Shown here: one piece after another, positions 1 through 11,365 of the stretch
Layout: each line of letters opens with the position of its first letter
How positions within the stretch are numbered: the stretch's first letter is position 1
Assembly (NCBI RefSeq): GCF_005405425.1
Contig: NZ_BJEA01000015.1
Span: 26,063-90,062 of the forward strand
Origin: Lactiplantibacillus modestisalitolerans
GTDB taxonomy: Bacteria > Bacillota > Bacilli > Lactobacillales > Lactobacillaceae
Direction of reading: 5' to 3'
DNA length: 64,000 bases
Position numbers and translations under genes: made by a program
The notes under the pieces: generated by a model
The model's database searches: none
The model's input: the letters and a program-made list of their open reading frames with translations, nothing else
Told to the model about the DNA's origin: nothing

Positions 1-3000
1 GTCGCTATCGCTATCAGAATCGCCGTCGGAGTCAGAATCGCTGTCGGAATCTGAGTCGCCGTCAGAATCCGAATCGCCATCCGAATCCGAGTCAGAGTCG
101 CTGTCGGAATCCGAGTCGCCGTCAGAATCCGAATCACCATCCGAATCCGAGTCAGAGTCGCTGTCGGAATCTGAATCACCATCCGAATCCGAGTCAGCGT
201 CGCTGTCGGAATCTGAATCACCATCCGAATCTGCGTCAGAGTCGCTGTCGGAATCGGAATCGCCATCCGAATCTGCGTCAGAGTCGCTGTCGGAATCGGA
301 ATCGCCATCCGAATCTGAGTCGCCGTCAGAATCCGAATCGGAATCGCCATCAGCATCCGAGTCGCCGTCAGAATCCGAATCACCATCCGAATCTGAGTCG
401 CTATCAGAATCGGAATCGCCGTCGGAGTCGGAATCACCATCAGAATCTGAGTCGCTATCGGAATCACTATCGGAATCTGAATCGCCATCAGAATCTGAGT
501 CACTATCAGAATCACTATCGGAATCAGAGTCGCCGTCAGAATCCGAGTCACCATCAGAATCTGAGTCACCATCGGCGTCGGAATCACTATCGGCGTCGGA
601 ATCACTATCGGAGTCAGAATCGCCATCCGCGTCTGAGTCACCATCCGAATCGCTGTCGGAATCACCATCAGAATCTGAATCGCCGTCGGAGTCAGAGTCA
701 CCATCAGAATCCGAATCGCCATCAGCATCTGAGTCGCCGTCCGCATCCGAGTCACCATCAGAATCTGAATCGCTGTCGGAGTCGGAATCGCCGTCGGAGT
801 CAGAGTCGCTGTCGGAATCCGAATCACTGTCGGAATCTGAGTCGCCGTCGGAATCCGAATCACTGTCGGAATCTGAGTCACCGTCAGAATCCGAATCGCC
901 ATCAGCATCCGAATCACCGTCAGAATCCGAATCACCATCAGAATCTGAGTCGCCGTCCGCGTCAGAGTCGCCGTCCGCATCCGAATCGCCATCCGAATCA
1001 GAGTCAGAGTCGCTGTCGGAATCGGAGTCGCCGTCGGAGTCGGAATCGCTGTCCGCATCCGAGTCGCCGTCAGAATCACTATCGGAATCAGAGTCGCCGT
1101 CCGCATCAGAGTCACCATCCGAATCGGAATCGCTGTCGGCATCTGAATCGCCATCGGAATCCGAATCACTATCCGAATCGGAGTCGCTGTCAGAATCCGA
1201 GTCGCCATCAGAGTCAGAATCGCCATCCGAATCTGAATCGCCGTCAGAGTCAGAATCGCCGTCGGAGTCAGAATCACCGTCGGAATCCGAGTCGCCGTCG
1301 GAGTCGGAATCGCCGTCAGAATCCGAGTCGCCGTCCGAATCTGAATCACCATCGGAGTCAGAGTCGCCGTCCGCATCCGAGTCACCATCAGAATCCGAAT
1401 CACCATCCGAATCTGAGTCGCCGTCAGAATCCGAATCACCATCCGAATCTGAATCGCTATCGGCATCCGAATCGCTATCGGCATCCGAATCACTATCGGC
1501 ATCGGAATCGCCATCGGAATCTGAGTCTCCGTCGGAGTCTGAATCACCATCAGAATCCGAATCACCATCAGAATCTGAGTCACCGTCGGAATCGGAATCG
1601 CCGTCGGAATCGGAATCGCCGTCCGCATCCGAATCGCTGTCGGAATCAGAGTCGCCATCAGAATCTGAGTCGCCGTCCGCATCCGAATCGCCATCCGAAT
1701 CAGAGTCAGAGTCGCTGTCGGAATCGGAGTCGCCGTCGGAGTCGGAATCGCTGTCCGCATCAGAGTCACCATCCGAATCGGAATCGCCATCGGAGTCAGA
1801 GTCGCTGTCGGAATCTGAATCACCATCAGCATCCGAGTCACCGTCGGAATCTGAGTCAGAGTCGCCATCAGAATCGGAGTCTCCGTCGGAGTCGGAATCA
1901 CCATCCGAATCTGAGTCGCTATCGCTATCAGAATCGCCGTCGGAATCTGAATCGCTGTCGGAGTCGGAATCGCTGTCGGAATCTGAATCGCCGTCCGCAT
2001 CTGAGTCGCCGTCGGAGTCGGAATCACCATCGGAATCCGAGTCGCCGTCGGAGTCGGAATCGCCATCTGAATCTGAGTCACCATCGGCATCTGAATCTGA
2101 GTCGCCGTCGGAATCCGAATCGCTGTCAGAATCCGAATCGCCATCCGAATCTGAGTCGCCGTCGGAGTCGGAATCGCCATCCGAATCTGAGTCACCGTCG
2201 GAATCCGAGTCACCATCCGCGTCAGAGTCACCGTCAGAATCTGAGTCGCCGTCGGAGTCAGAGTCACTGTCGGCATCTGAATCGCCGTCAGAATCCGAAT
2301 CACCATCCGAATCTGAGTCGCCGTCGGAGTCAGAGTCACCGTCAGAATCCGAATCGCTGTCGGAATCTGAATCGCCATCAGAATCTGAGTCGCCGTCGGA
2401 GTCGGAATCGCCATCCGAATCTGAGTCACCATCCGCGTCAGAGTCGCCGTCGGAATCTGAGTCACCATCCGAATCCGAGTCGCCATCCGAATCCGAGTCG
2501 CCGTCAGAATCTGAATCACCATCGGAGTCAGAGTCACCGTCAGAATCCGAATCGCCATCCGAATCTGAATCGCCGTCCGCATCCGAATCGCCGTCCGCAT
2601 CCGAATCACCATCCGAATCCGAGTCGCCGTCAGAATCCGAATCACCATCGGAATCTGAGTCGCCGTCGGAATCCGAATCACTATCAGAATCCGAGTCGCT
2701 ATCAGAATCCGAGTCGCCATCAGAGTCAGAATCGCCATCAGAATCTGAATCGCCGTCAGAGTCAGAATCGCCGTCGGAGTCAGAGTCACTGTCGGAATCG
2801 GAATCGCCGTCGGAATCGCTGTCGGAATCTGAGTCGCCGTCAGAATCAGAATCGCCGTCAGAATCTGAATCACCATCAGAATCCGAGTCGCCGTCAGAAT
2901 CTGAATCACCATCCGAATCTGAGTCGCCATCAGCATCCGAATCGCCGTCGGAGTCAGAATCACCATCAGAATCGGAATCGCTGTCGGAATCTGAATCGCC

Positions 3001-4857
3001 ATCAGAATCTGAGTCGCCGTCGGAGTCGGAATCGCCATCGGAATCCGAGTCGCCGTCAGAATCAGAATCGCCATCTGCGTCTGAATCACCGTCCGCATCC
3101 GAATCTGAATCACTGTCCGAATCTGAATCGCCATCAGAGTCGGAATCGCCATCAGAGTCGGAATCGCCATCGGAATCTGAATCGCCGTCTGCATCCGAAT
3201 CACTGTCGGAATCACCATCCGAATCTGAATCGCCGTCGGAGTCGGAATCGCTGTCGGAATCTGAATCACCATCGGAATCCGAGTCACCGTCGGAGTCGGA
3301 ATCGCCATCGGAATCCGAGTCACCATCGGAATCCGAGTCACCATCGGAATCCGAGTCGCCGTCAGAATCCGAGTCGCCATCAGAATCCGAATCACCATCC
3401 GAATCTGAATCGCCGTCGGAGTCGGAATCACCATCGGAATCCGAGTCACCATCAGAATCTGAATCGCCGTCTGCATCCGAATCACCGTCGGAGTCGGAAT
3501 CACCATCTGAATCCGAGTCACCGTCAGAATCGGAGTCAGCGTCGCCGTCGGAGTCGGAATCGCCATCAGAATCCGAGTCAGCGTCGCTGTCGGAATCCGA
3601 GTCGCCATCAGAATCCGAGTCGCCGTCAGAATCAGAATCACCGTCAGCGTCAGAGTCACCATCCGAATCAGAATCGCCGTCAGAATCAGAATCACCATCG
3701 GAATCCGAGTCACCGTCAGAATCCGAGTCGCCATCAGAATCCGAGTCGCCATCCGAGTCGCCGTCAGAATCACTATCGGAATCAGAGTCGCCGTCCGCAT
3801 CAGAGTCACCATCCGAATCGGAGTCACTGTCGGCGTCAGAGTCGCCATCCGCGTCTGAGTCGCCATCAGAATCTGAGTCGCCGTCGGAGTCGGAATCACC
3901 ATCAGAATCTGAGTCGCTATCGCTATCAGAATCGCCGTCCGCGTCAGAATCACTGTCGGCGTCAGAGTCGCCGTCGGAGTCAGAGTCGCCATCCGAATCT
4001 GAGTCGCTGTCAGAATCACTGTCGGAATCACCATCGGAGTCAGAGTCGCCGTCCGCATCAGAGTCACCATCAGAATCCGAATCGCCATCAGCATCCGAAT
4101 CGCCGTCGGAATCCGAATCACTGTCGGAATCGGAATCGCCATCGGCATCAGAGTCAGAATCCGAATCGGAATCACTATCGGAATCCGAATCGCCGTCGGA
4201 GTCGGAATCACCATCGGCATCAGAGTCGCCATCCGAATCGGAGTCGCCGTCGGAATCCGAATCACCATCAGAGTCAGAGTCACTGTCGGAGTCGGAATCG
4301 CCATCAGCATCTGAGTCGCCATCGGAATCCGAATCGCCGTCCGCATCCGAATCACCATCGGAATCTGAATCACCGTCAGAATCCGAATCACTATCCGAAT
4401 CGGAGTCGCTGTCAGAATCCGAGTCGCCATCAGCATCTGAATCGCCGTCGGAGTCTGAATCACCGTCAGAGTCTGAATCACCATCCGAATCCGAGTCGCC
4501 GTCCGAATCCGAGTCGCCGTCCGAATCCGAATCGCCGTCAGAGTCAGAATCGCTATCCGCGTCTGAGTCACTGTCGGAGTCTGAATCGCCATCAGCATCT
4601 GAGTCGCCATCGGAATCCGAGTCGCCATCAGCATCTGAATCGCCATCGGAATCTGAATCGCCATCCGCGTCTGAGTCGCCGTCAGAATCTGAATCACCAT
4701 CGGAGTCAGAGTCACTATCGGAATCTGAATCGCCGTCCGCGTCAGAATCGCTATCAGCATCCGAATCACCATCGGAATCCGAATCGCCGTCCGCGTCGGA
4801 ATCTGAGTCACCGTCGGAGTCGGAATCACCATCAGCATCTGAGTCGCTATCAGAATC
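1..4857 (-). repeat. Asp-Ser/Gly/Ala dipeptide-coding repeat tract
   Basis: About 4.86 kb of plus-strand triplets gtc/atc alternating with gga, aga, gcc, gct, acc and similar, all reading as Asp-X on the minus strand, with X being Ser, Gly or Ala. Gly or Ala recurs roughly every 6 residues, so the dominant unit is 18 bp. Longer exact copies lie inside: 965-1059 equals 1667-1761 (offset 702 nt, 39 units of 18), and 1061-1128 equals 3755-3822. They suggest recent slippage or recombination. There are no unique spacers between conserved repeats, so this is coding repeat and not a CRISPR array. The tract continues beyond the left edge. Confidence 0.95.
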
Positions 4858-7800
4858 AGTATCATCCAAAATATTAGCAGCTAAGTCTGCGTAGTACCCA
4901 GCGTCGTCCGCAGCAGCGGCAGCCTTCTTCTTATGACTTTCAGCTTCCGCAGCAGCGCTCTTAGCCTTTTCCTTAGAGGCAGCAGCTGATTCTCGGTTAC
5001 CTTCATTTTCATAAGAGTTAGCTTCTTCTCGGGCCTCTTGGGCAGCAGTAGCAGCCGCTTCTGCCGCCGCACTAGCATCTTTTGCCTCCTGGGCCGCAGT
5101 TGCCGCTTGAACGGCGTACGAACTAGATTGATCACTAGTATCTGTATACTGAGCTGCAACGTTTGCATACGAGTCAGCAATCGTAGCATATTCAGTGGTG
5201 ATGGATGCAGCGTCATTAGCTTGCATTGCAGCAGAAGAAGCTGCTTCGGTTTCCATCATCGTTACAGTTAATGTCGCACTACCAAAGGTTGTGTTCTGTG
5301 ACTTACCATTATCATCAACAATGGTTTGGACTAACTGGTAACTACCGGCCATTTCGGGTGTAACGTTTTCGATTGTTAGTACCGGATCCGTTCCAATAAC
5401 ATTACCATCTTGGTCGTACCAAGCATAGGTCGCATCTTCCGCAGCCGTACTACCAACTTCAGAGATCCAGGAAAGTGTATCACCAGCATTAACACTAGTG
5501 CTTTGTAATCCGTTCGAAACCACCACTTGCTTTGAAGCACTGTGAGTTGTACCGTCTGCATTAGTAATTGTTGCCGTTACCGTCACGGTACCATACCCAA
5601 CAGCCGTAACCATCCCAGCTTGATCAACGATTGCAATACTTGCATCACTAGTACTCCAAGTTATATTACCGGTCGCGTTTGTCGGATCCGTCGTTGCCGT
5701 GTACGCACTCGTAACAGCTTCAGCCGAACTGTCATCCGCGGTCGCCGTTGAAGGTAAAATAATTTTATCCGCACCACTAATTTGAATATTGTTTGCTGGA
5801 ATATCATCGGAGTAAACATCGACTTCCGCCGTCTTAGTCCGCCAAACAGAACCGATTCCGATAGTTGAAAAATCAGCAACCCATTGGAAAGAGAGCGTTC
5901 CGGTATAGTCTGGATCAATGTCAATCGTCAACGTACTCCCCATTGAACGCGAAAGGATACCGGTCCCAGTAGTCTTTTGATCCCAAAGGAAACGTCCTTC
6001 CGTGGCATCACCGTCTAATTTAACCCAATCACCAGCTGAAGATTTCACGTACCAAGTACCCTTTGGACCGGCTACTGGACCAATTTCAAAGGAATTCAAA
6101 ACCCCAGTTGCTGATAGTGAAACCGTCCCACCAGAGGTGGTTGAAGTAAGCGCTTTCGGCTCGACGCTAATCCCACCGGTATACCGGATGAGACCTAGTA
6201 ACCCTGTATTGGGCGTTTGGTTGGTCCCTTTACCCACGTTCGTGCTTAAATCAGTTGAATATTTAACCGCTTCACCCGCTACTGTGGCTGCTGCTTCCGC
6301 CATACTATTGGCTTCAGTCGCATACGAATTAGCCGCACTCGCCGCATCACTGGCCGCGTTCACGTACGAACTAGCCGCCGCGTAATCACCAGCCGTAGCC
6401 GCTGATTGAGCCATACTCATTTGCTGAGTCGTTTCGTTAGCAGCCGTGGTTGCTTTACCAGCAGTATATTGTGCGTCAGCGATCTGTTCGTTTGCCGTGT
6501 CGGCATACGACGCTCCTAACGCTGTATTTTGTTGATAACTCGCTAAGCTATTAAGCACATTCGTCGTTGCTGCCGCCGTTGAGTTAGCAGTCGTAGCCGC
6601 ATCGTTTGCGGCAGTTGCTAACGAATTATAATAAGTGGCTTGTGAGGCAGCAATGGCCGTAATGGTTTCCTCGGCCGCACTCGCCGCTTCATCAGCTGCC
6701 GACGTCGCTCGTTTCAACATCGTAGCCGCATTATTAGAGGCCGCTAACGCTTTAATATAACTACCAACCTCGGCATAAGAAGCCGCCGCATCCGCATAAC
6801 TTTGAGCGGCACTATTATAACTACTTGCCGTAGCTGCTGCCTGATCCGTCGCTTGACTGGAGGCCGTAACGGCTTCATCGATAAACTGGTCACCAGCTGC
6901 GGTATACGCCGCGTTAGCATCCGTTGCGTGTTGCGCTGCCAGTGATTCTTGCATCAGCGCCGCTTCGGCAGAAGTCTTGGCCCCAGCTGCATAACTCTCT
7001 GCCATGTACTTTTGTGCTGCAGAATCATCCGTAGCATCCGCTGCAGCACCAAGGGCTTCGTTTGCTAAGGAATTTGCTTGGGCCGCCGCGCTTTGCGCTA
7101 AATCAGAATTTTCAGTTGCAATGGCCGCGGCTGACTGTGCATCAGTCACATACGAACTGGCCATTTCGTAATTCGTTTTTGCTTCTTCAGTAGCCGCATT
7201 TGCTGCTGCATCTGAAGCTACCGTGGCCGCACTTTCAGCAAGCCCCAAGTAATTCTGAGCTTCAGTATACGCATCCTGGGCCTGACTAAAATTATCCTGA
7301 GCAGAAACATCCGCGTTCAAGTCCGCCGTACTACTTGCAATTGAAAGCGCATTTGAGGCCGCAGTAGTCGCATCATCCGCTAACTTAGCTTGAACAGCCG
7401 CCGAACTAGCAGCTTGCTGCCCTTGCGTCGTATAATTACCCGCTGGATCCGTGACAACTACCGTCAGAACTTCACTGGCCGCCATAAAGTCGCCAGCCGC
7501 GACTGGTGAGCTAGTTATATTGCGTTTTCCATTAGCAATCAACTGGTAATAATAGGTCCCGGCTGGGTTCATCGCTGTTAACGTCGCGTCCGTCGCGCCA
7601 GTAATATCTTGCCAAGTCGTTCCATCCGTCGAAACTTTCCATTGGTACTTCGGCGTTCCAACAACGACCGTATCCATTCCTAGCGAGTTTTTACCAGGGA
7701 CCAACGTTTCGATTTCAACACTAATTTCATCACCAACATTTACGGCAGTCGTTGCTGACTTAAGGGTTAGTACCGTATCATCATGATCACTGACTGCTTG

Positions 7801-9639
7801 GTTTTGCGTTTCCGTATTGAACTTTTTCGCTAAAGCAGCGTTGGTTACCGCGATGGCCGCATAACTCGCCGCATCACTGGCGGCCGATTCGGCGACCCGC
7901 GCTTGCGAATTTGCTAACAGGGGGGTTGCTTCGTTAGCTGCCGCGGCTGCAGCCGAGCTTGCCAGTGAATAAGCATTCGTTGCCGCCGTGGCTGCCGTTT
8001 GGGCTTCCGTAGCGTATGAAGAAGCTTGTTGGCCAGAATAGCCACCCGCTTCAGTCGCCGCAGATGCTGCAATCGTGTTACTTTCATTAGCCGCCGTCGC
8101 ACTGGCACTGGCCGCCTGTGCTCGATCAGCGATTGCCGTTGTAACTGCCACCGTCGTTTGCGTTTGAGCAGTATCATAAGCTGTATTGGCCGCTGAGTTT
8201 TCACTATTTGCCAAGGTCGTTGCACTCACCGTTGTGTGATACGCTGAATAGGCCTTATCAAAATCATCCTCTTCAGCAGCGCTAGCTACGTTGGCCGCTT
8301 GATTGGCCGCATCATCGGCAGCGCTGACCGCCGCATTAGCTGCACTTGTCGCTTGGACCGCCGCGTTACTTGCAGCCTGATAAGCTGCTGAGACGTTAGC
8401 GTTCGTCTTATCATATTGTGTTGCTAAATAAGCCTCGTTAGCCGCCTTAACCGCGCTATTTGCCAATTGTTGTGCGTTAGTTGCCGCCGAACTCGCGTTC
8501 AAGGCTTGCGTTTTAGCCATTTCAACTAAGCCTTGGGCAGCCGCAGTACTTGCCACGTTCGTATAAGAACTAGCCGTCGCCGCTGCCGCAATGGCCGCTT
8601 CAACCGCACTCGTCGCCAAATTTTGAGCGGTCGCTAATGATTGCGCATTATCAACCGCCGAACCAACGTTATCATCCATCGTGTACATGTACATGTTAGC
8701 TAAACTATTATAATGTTTAGCGACTTCTGCCTGATAAGCTGCCTGACTTGCTGCACCGTTCGCACCACTAACGGCTGCTTTGACGGCATCGGTCTGAACA
8801 GCATCCGCATACGTATTTGCAACGGTGGCAGACGACTGTGCCTCAGTCGCTGCCGAAGCAGCATTTTCTGCTGCCGTGCTGTCAGTATGTTCAGTTTCAG
8901 GATCAACTTGTTCCAAATCAGTATCTAAGCTTAACTTCGAAATATTAGCAGTCCGAACTAAGGATGTGTTAAGATATTCGTTAGTACTGAAGCTTTCGTT
9001 AACGTTATTCTGATTTTCAGGTTGCGTTTGCTGATCGTTCTCAGTTGCTAAGGTTGCGGTATCAGTTTCGGTCTCCACACTTGAACTGGTATCGCTCTTT
9101 TTGGCTACATTCGTGTCCGTCGTACTCGTTGGCACATCTGTTGACGTATCAACTTCTGATTGCGCCACGACCGTTGGCGGTGTTTCTGCTGCTGAGCTCG
9201 TTTCCGTTGCTGGTGTCAGCTCATCTTGCGCTGCAGCAACCGAACTCGTCTCCGTCGTCTGCACGTCCGTTTGTGTGTCAGTCGTGCTTGTCGGTTGCGC
9301 ACCAGTTGTTGCTGGCTCATTTTCCGTACCCGCGTTTGCTGCTAACATCGCAGCTTGAGCGGCAGCGTCGGTTCCCGTCGCGTCCGCTTCTTTTTCATTT
9401 TCTGGTTCCGTTTCTTCTTCAATTGCCGTCCCGGGGTCCGCCCCGGATGACGTACTTACCAACGAGCTTTGGTTTGCTGCTTCGGCATCCTGACTACTAT
9501 CGGCACGCGCAGCTAATTGTGAACCGCTAGCAAGCGTGAAGGCCGCGATAGTTGTAAAAATCCAGGCCTTCCCTTTTTTGAACATTTTGTACCGTAATTT
9601 GGGATCTCCCTTAAAAGCTCGGTTTCTAAGAAATTTCAT
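1..9639 (-). CDS. Giant KxYKxGKxW-signal SD-repeat surface adhesin (C-terminus beyond window)
   Basis: One open frame runs from ATG 9639 (Shine-Dalgarno GGAGG at 9651-9655) to the left edge without a stop, giving 3,213 residues with the C-terminus missing. Residues 1-48 form a long signal peptide containing KMFKKGKAW, a Tyr-to-Phe variant of the KxYKxGKxW motif of accessory-Sec cargo, with likely cleavage near AARADS. A Ser/Thr/Glu/Ala-rich stretch follows to about residue 250. Alanine-rich helical repeats (AAxSYxxAA type) occupy about 250-1130 and are interrupted near 617-734 by an Ig-like domain. A globular stretch follows at about 1130-1300. A Big_2-like domain is seen at about 1300-1370 and a further Ig-like domain at about 1375-1455. 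A short Ala/Lys/Glu-rich coil comes next. From about residue 1594 everything is Asp-Ser/Asp-Gly/Asp-Ala dipeptides. No LPXTG can be seen because the end is off-window. The stalk is probably glycosylated or projects the N-terminal domains from the wall; that is inference from the family. Confidence 0.93.
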   Translation of the reverse strand, partial: MKFLRNRAFKGDPKLRYKMFKKGKAWIFTTIAAFTLASGSQLAARADSSQDAEAANQSSLVSTSSGADPGTAIEEETEPENEKEADATGTDAAAQAAMLAANAGTENEPATTGAQPTSTTDTQTDVQTTETSSVAAAQDELTPATETSSAAETPPTVVAQSEVDTSTDVPTSTTDTNVAKKSDTSSSVETETDTATLATENDQQTQPENQNNVNESFSTNEYLNTSLVRTANISKLSLDTDLEQVDPETEHTDSTAAENAASAATEAQSSATVANTYADAVQTDAVKAAVSGANGAASQAAYQAEVAKHYNSLANMYMYTMDDNVGSAVDNAQSLATAQNLATSAVEAAIAAAATASSYTNVASTAAAQGLVEMAKTQALNASSAATNAQQLANSAVKAANEAYLATQYDKTNANVSAAYQAASNAAVQATSAANAAVSAADDAANQAANVASAAEEDDFDKAYSAYHTTVSATTLANSENSAANTAYDTAQTQTTVAVTTAIADRAQAASASATAANESNTIAASAATEAGGYSGQQASSYATEAQTAATAATNAYSLASSAAAAAANEATPLLANSQARVAESAASDAASYAAIAVTNAALAKKFNTETQNQAVSDHDDTVLTLKSATTAVNVGDEISVEIETLVPGKNSLGMDTVVVGTPKYQWKVSTDGTTWQDITGATDATLTAMNPAGTYYYQLIANGKRNITSSPVAAGDFMAASEVLTVVVTDPAGNYTTQGQQAASSAAVQAKLADDATTAASNALSIASSTADLNADVSAQDNFSQAQDAYTEAQNYLGLAESAATVASDAAANAATEEAKTNYEMASSYVTDAQSAAAIATENSDLAQSAAAQANSLANEALGAAADATDDSAAQKYMAESYAAGAKTSAEAALMQESLAAQHATDANAAYTAAGDQFIDEAVTASSQATDQAAATASSYNSAAQSYADAAASYAEVGSYIKALAASNNAATMLKRATSAADEAASAAEETITAIAASQATYYNSLATAANDAATTANSTAAATTNVLNSLASYQQNTALGASYADTANEQIADAQYTAGKATTAANETTQQMSMAQSAATAGDYAAASSYVNAASDAASAANSYATEANSMAEAAATVAGEAVKYSTDLSTNVGKGTNQTPNTGLLGLIRYTGGISVEPKALTSTTSGGTVSLSATGVLNSFEIGPVAGPKGTWYVKSSAGDWVKLDGDATEGRFLWDQKTTGTGILSRSMGSTLTIDIDPDYTGTLSFQWVADFSTIGIGSVWRTKTAEVDVYSDDIPANNIQISGADKIILPSTATADDSSAEAVTSAYTATTDPTNATGNITWSTSDASIAIVDQAGMVTAVGYGTVTVTATITNADGTTHSASKQVVVSNGLQSTSVNAGDTLSWISEVGSTAAEDATYAWYDQDGNVIGTDPVLTIENVTPEMAGSYQLVQTIVDDNGKSQNTTFGSATLTVTMMETEAASSAAMQANDAASITTEYATIADSYANVAAQYTDTSDQSSSYAVQAATAAQEAKDASAAAEAAATAAQEAREEANSYENEGNRESAAASKEKAKSAAAEAESHKKKAAAAADDAGYYADLAANILDDTDSDSDSDADGDSDSDGDSDSDADGDSDSDGDSDADSDSDADGDSDSDSDSDSDGDSDSDGDSDADGDSDSDGDSDADGDSDSDGDSDADGDSDSDSDSDADSDSDSDGDSDSDGDSDSDGDSDSDGDSDSDGDSDSDGDSDADGDSDSDSDSDSDSDSDSDGDSDSDGDSDADGDSDSDGDSDADGDSDSDSDSDSDGDSDSDGDSDSDGDSDADGDSDSDGDSDSDSDSDSDSDSDADGDSDSDSDSDSDGDSDADGDSDSDGDSDADGDSDSDGDSDSDSDSDSDSDGDSDSDGDSDADSDSDADGDSDSDSDSDSDGDSDSDGDSDSDGDSDADGDSDADSDSDSDGDSDADGDSDSDSDSDGDSDGDSDSDGDSDSDGDSDSDGDSDSDGDSDSDGDSDADGDSDSDGDSDSDGDSDSDSDADSDSDGDSDSDGDADSDSDGDSDSDGDSDSDGDSDADGDSDSDGDSDSDGDSDSDGDSDSDGDSDSDGDSDSDGDSDSDGDSDSDGDSDSDGDSDSDGDSDSDGDSDSDSDSDSDGDSDSDGDSDSDSDADGDSDSDGDSDSDGDSDSDGDSDSDSDSDSDADGDSDADGDSDSDGDSDSDGDSDSDGDSDSDGDSDSDSDSDSDGDSDSDGDSDADGDSDSDGDSDSDGDSDSDGDSDSDGDSDSDGDSDSDSDSDGDSDSDSDSDSDGDSDSDGDSDSDGDSDSDGDSDSDSDSDSDSDSDSDGDSDSDGDSDSDGDSDSDGDSDADGDSDADGDSDSDGDSDSDGDSDSDGDSDSDGDSDSDGDSDSDGDSDSDGDSDADGDSDSDGDSDSDGDSDSDGDSDSDSDSDSDGDSDSDGDSDSDGDSDSDGDSDADSDSDSDGDSDSDGDSDADGDSDSDGDSDSDGDSDSDGDSDSDGDSDSDSDSDSDGDSDSDADGDSDSDGDSDSDGDSDSDGDSDSDGDSDADGDSDSDSDSDSDSDSDSDGDSDSDSDSDSDGDSDSDGDSDSDGDSDSDSDGDSDADGDSDSDSDSDSDGDSDSDGDSDADSDSDSDGDSDSDSDSDSDSDGDSDADGDSDSDGDSDSDSDSDADGDSDSDGDSDSDGDSDSDGDSDSDGDSDSDGDSDSDGDSDADSDSDADSDSDADSDSDSDGDSDSDGDSDSDGDSDSDGDSDADGDSDSDGDSDSDGDSDSDGDSDSDGDSDSDGDSDSDGDSDSDGDSDSDGDSDSDGDSDSDSDSDSDSDSDSDGDSDADSDSDSDGDSDADGDSDSDSDSDGDSDADSDSDSDGDSDSDSDSDSDSDGDSDADGDSDADGDSDSDGDSDSDGDSDADGDSDSDGDSDSDSDSDSDGDSDSDSDSDSDSDSDSDGDSDSDSDSDSDGDSDADGDSDADGDSDSDGDSDSDGDSDSDGDSDSDSDGDSDADGDSDSDSDSDADSDSDADGDSDSDGDSDSDGDSDSDSDSDSDSDSDGDSDSDSDSDSDSDSDGDSDSDGDSDSDSDSDSDGDSDSDGDSDADGDSDSDSDGDSDSDGDSDSDSDSDADSDGDSDSDSDSDADSDGDSDSDSDADSDSDGDSDSDSDSDSDSDGDSDSDGDSDSDSDSDSDSDGDSDSDGDSDSDSDSDSDGDSDSDSD

Positions 9640-9852
9640 CTATGAACCCGCCTCCATTTTATAGTTTCCCACGTTAAGCCGGACCATCAAGTTAGTCGGT
9701 TATCCAAACCATTAGAACGCTAACCAACTTAAGCCTCATTTATGGCATTAATGGGAATGTAAATCCATTTTTCAACACCGGTAAAAAAATCGCCAGAACG
9801 CATCCCCCCTTTCAAAGTTAACCTTGCTAATTTCCCCCGGCGAGTCCGAATA

Positions 9853-10062
9853 TTAACGCTCCCAAGGATACTTACCATTTTCGTCTTTAGGCGTTTCGCG
9901 CATCATTTTACGGGTCCCTCGTTCTAATTCAGCACGCCGTTTTTTTCGATTGTGGTGCCGAATAAGTAAAACAAGCCCGCCAAGCGCAACGTACGCGCCA
10001 GTTCGAAGCATGTATTTTAGACTAAAAAAAATTGTGAATATCATTTCAACCACCCCAAACAT
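9853..10062 (-). CDS. Small single-pass membrane protein, unknown
   Basis: A 69-residue protein with one hydrophobic segment (about residues 4-35) followed by a highly basic stretch (HHNRKKRRAELERGTRK) and a polar tail. The inside-positive pattern suggests an N-out/C-in anchor. ATG 10062 has AAAGG six bases upstream. A second ATG at 10044 is preceded by GGGGTGG and could be the real start. It sits 213 bp upstream of the giant adhesin on the same strand, so it could be co-transcribed, but nothing in the sequence proves a functional link. I do not recognise a family. Confidence 0.6.
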   Translation of the reverse strand: MFGVVEMIFTIFFSLKYMLRTGAYVALGGLVLLIRHHNRKKRRAELERGTRKMMRETPKDENGKYPWER

Positions 10063-10213
10063 CTAAACCTTTATTTTTAATTTAAATAAATATGTTATTA
10101 AAAATAATTATTCTTATCGTACTTGAAAGCATATACACTAGCAACTATTTCGACGCTTAATTACAAGTGCACACTTTATATTTAGTTCACCAACGCTACT
10201 TAACAATCACAAC

Positions 10214-10645
10214 CTACGCATCGCCTTGAACGGTCGTCCGCTTAAAAGCTGCCAACTCATCAAAAAAGTTGTCCGCATTAAAAAGCGACAAAGTTTTCTT
10301 CAACTCCGTGATCAATGTAGCCACTCGCGCACGCCCGGTTGCCGTTAACCAGTACTCCAAATTGGCAGACGTTGCTGGTGATTCAGTTGCTTGCAGCCAG
10401 CCTGCGTCTTGAAACTTTTTCACTAATGGTGTTAAATCAATTGCCTGTCCGCGATAGTAACCCAATAACTCCCGTTGTGTTAGGTGGCCGCCACGAAAAC
10501 TGCAAGCTAAAAAAAGGAGCTCATCCAAATTAAATCCGGTCAGCTCGTACCAGCGTGTGGTTAGCGTTGCAACCATCTTTTGTAGCTTAACAATTTCAAT
10601 AAAGGCAGCTTCTGAATTATTATCACTTGGCTGGACAGCATTCAT
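10214..10645 (-). CDS. Putative winged-helix (MarR-like) protein
   Basis: A 143-residue protein with a good Shine-Dalgarno (AAGGGGGG) before ATG 10645. The central part reads like a winged helix: a helical N-terminus, then LTQRELLGYYRGQ as a possible helix-turn-helix, LVKKFQDAGWLQ as the next helix, EYWLTATGRAR as a wing ending in the T-x-x-G-R typical of MarR proteins, and a C-terminal helix. It could regulate the neighbouring membrane protein and adhesin, but that rests on position only. A hairpin at 10664-10682 lies in its leader. Confidence 0.6.
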   Translation of the reverse strand: MNAVQPSDNNSEAAFIEIVKLQKMVATLTTRWYELTGFNLDELLFLACSFRGGHLTQRELLGYYRGQAIDLTPLVKKFQDAGWLQATESPATSANLEYWLTATGRARVATLITELKKTLSLFNADNFFDELAAFKRTTVQGDA

Positions 10646-10663
10646 TACTAACTTCCCCCCTTC

Positions 10664-10682
10664 AATCCCACTGAATGGGATT
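10664..10682. promoter_or_regulatory. Inverted repeat in leader of the winged-helix gene
   Basis: AATCCCA, a 5-nt loop CTGAA, then TGGGATT: a perfect 7-bp inverted repeat 19 bp upstream of the start codon. It has the size of an operator half-site pair for a dimeric regulator and could serve autoregulation. No promoter was securely identified beside it. Confidence 0.35.
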
Positions 10683-10699
10683 ATTGATCCGTGGCCATC

Positions 10700-11155
10700 A
10701 AGCCCAGCATCAATTTCAACGAACGATAGTTACTTGAAATCAATAATTATCCTAATATTCTATTTTATAAATAAATCGTACTAAGATAACATAATAGTTA
10801 ATTACCTAATCAATGTTATGTACCTAATATTCTGATAAATTAGTTTCGCCGCTTAACCAGTACATGCGTAGAATATCAAAAAGCGCTTTCATAATCAATA
10901 ATATATATACTTTTATATTTAGTAATTTATCTATCTTTATTAACCAATTTATACTTATTTTCATCATTCTTTTTCATCTTTATTACTAATACTATCATTA
11001 CTAATACTATCGGATTCCCGCGCGCCTTCCCCCTAAACTACTTGCTTAAAGGTAAGTGTTGTTCATTATCCTGATTACCGCCACCGTATTTGAGAAGTAG
11101 TCTAGCCATTTTCATTTATCAAAGGATAAAATGATCATTTGAGTAAAAAGTCTAT
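10700..11155. other. AT-rich gene-free stretch
   Basis: About 450 bp with markedly higher A+T than the surrounding genes and no reading frame with a ribosome binding site. The only structure I see is a perfect 15-bp tandem duplication at 10982-10996 and 10997-11011. The composition shift marks the border between the adhesin block and the housekeeping genes. Confidence 0.6.
10982..11011. repeat. 15-bp perfect tandem duplication
   Basis: ATTACTAATACTATC occurs twice head to tail in the AT-rich gap. It could be replication slippage or paired sites for a DNA-binding protein. Confidence 0.8.
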
Positions 11156-11170
11156 TCAAATTTCATCAAC

Positions 11171-11350
11171 CAAAAAGAGCGTGTGCCAAAAGGCGGTTAG
11201 CTGGTGCGCGTTAACGGCGTAAAATGAATCATCCCGGGCTGGGATTGTTTGACTTGCGGGGTTAAGCGGAGCCAGCTGACTTTTGGCGCACGTTTTGGCT
11301 ATTAATATGCGACGAATACGCAAAGAGGCTGCGACAAATGTCACAGCCTC
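11171..11350 (-). repeat. Composite double-hairpin element, copy A (terminator of prmA-rsmE)
   Basis: Read on the minus strand after rsmE: hairpin 1 (11325-11350, GAGGCTGTGAC/GTCGCAGCCTC) followed by a short T run, then the motif AATAGCC, then hairpin 2 with arms 11280-11294 and 11177-11192, the second running into a T tract. The single irregular pair in hairpin 1 is U-G in the minus-strand RNA but C-A in the plus-strand RNA, which fits function in the rsmE transcript. Hairpin 2 carries an unusually long loop of about 85 nt. Confidence 0.75.
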
Positions 11351-11365
11351 CTAACGCCAACTACC

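Noticed and set aside
1..4857. CRISPR-like array
   Set aside because: Regular repeats, but no unique spacers; every unit translates as Asp-X in one continuous frame joined to the adhesin.
4881..9530. Many 60-160 codon frames on both strands
   Set aside because: They are shadows of the alanine- and serine-rich adhesin frame, have no ribosome binding sites and encode low-complexity Leu/Arg/Ser chains.
11156..11344. 62-codon minus-strand frame
   Set aside because: Lies entirely within composite repeat element A and has no ribosome binding site.
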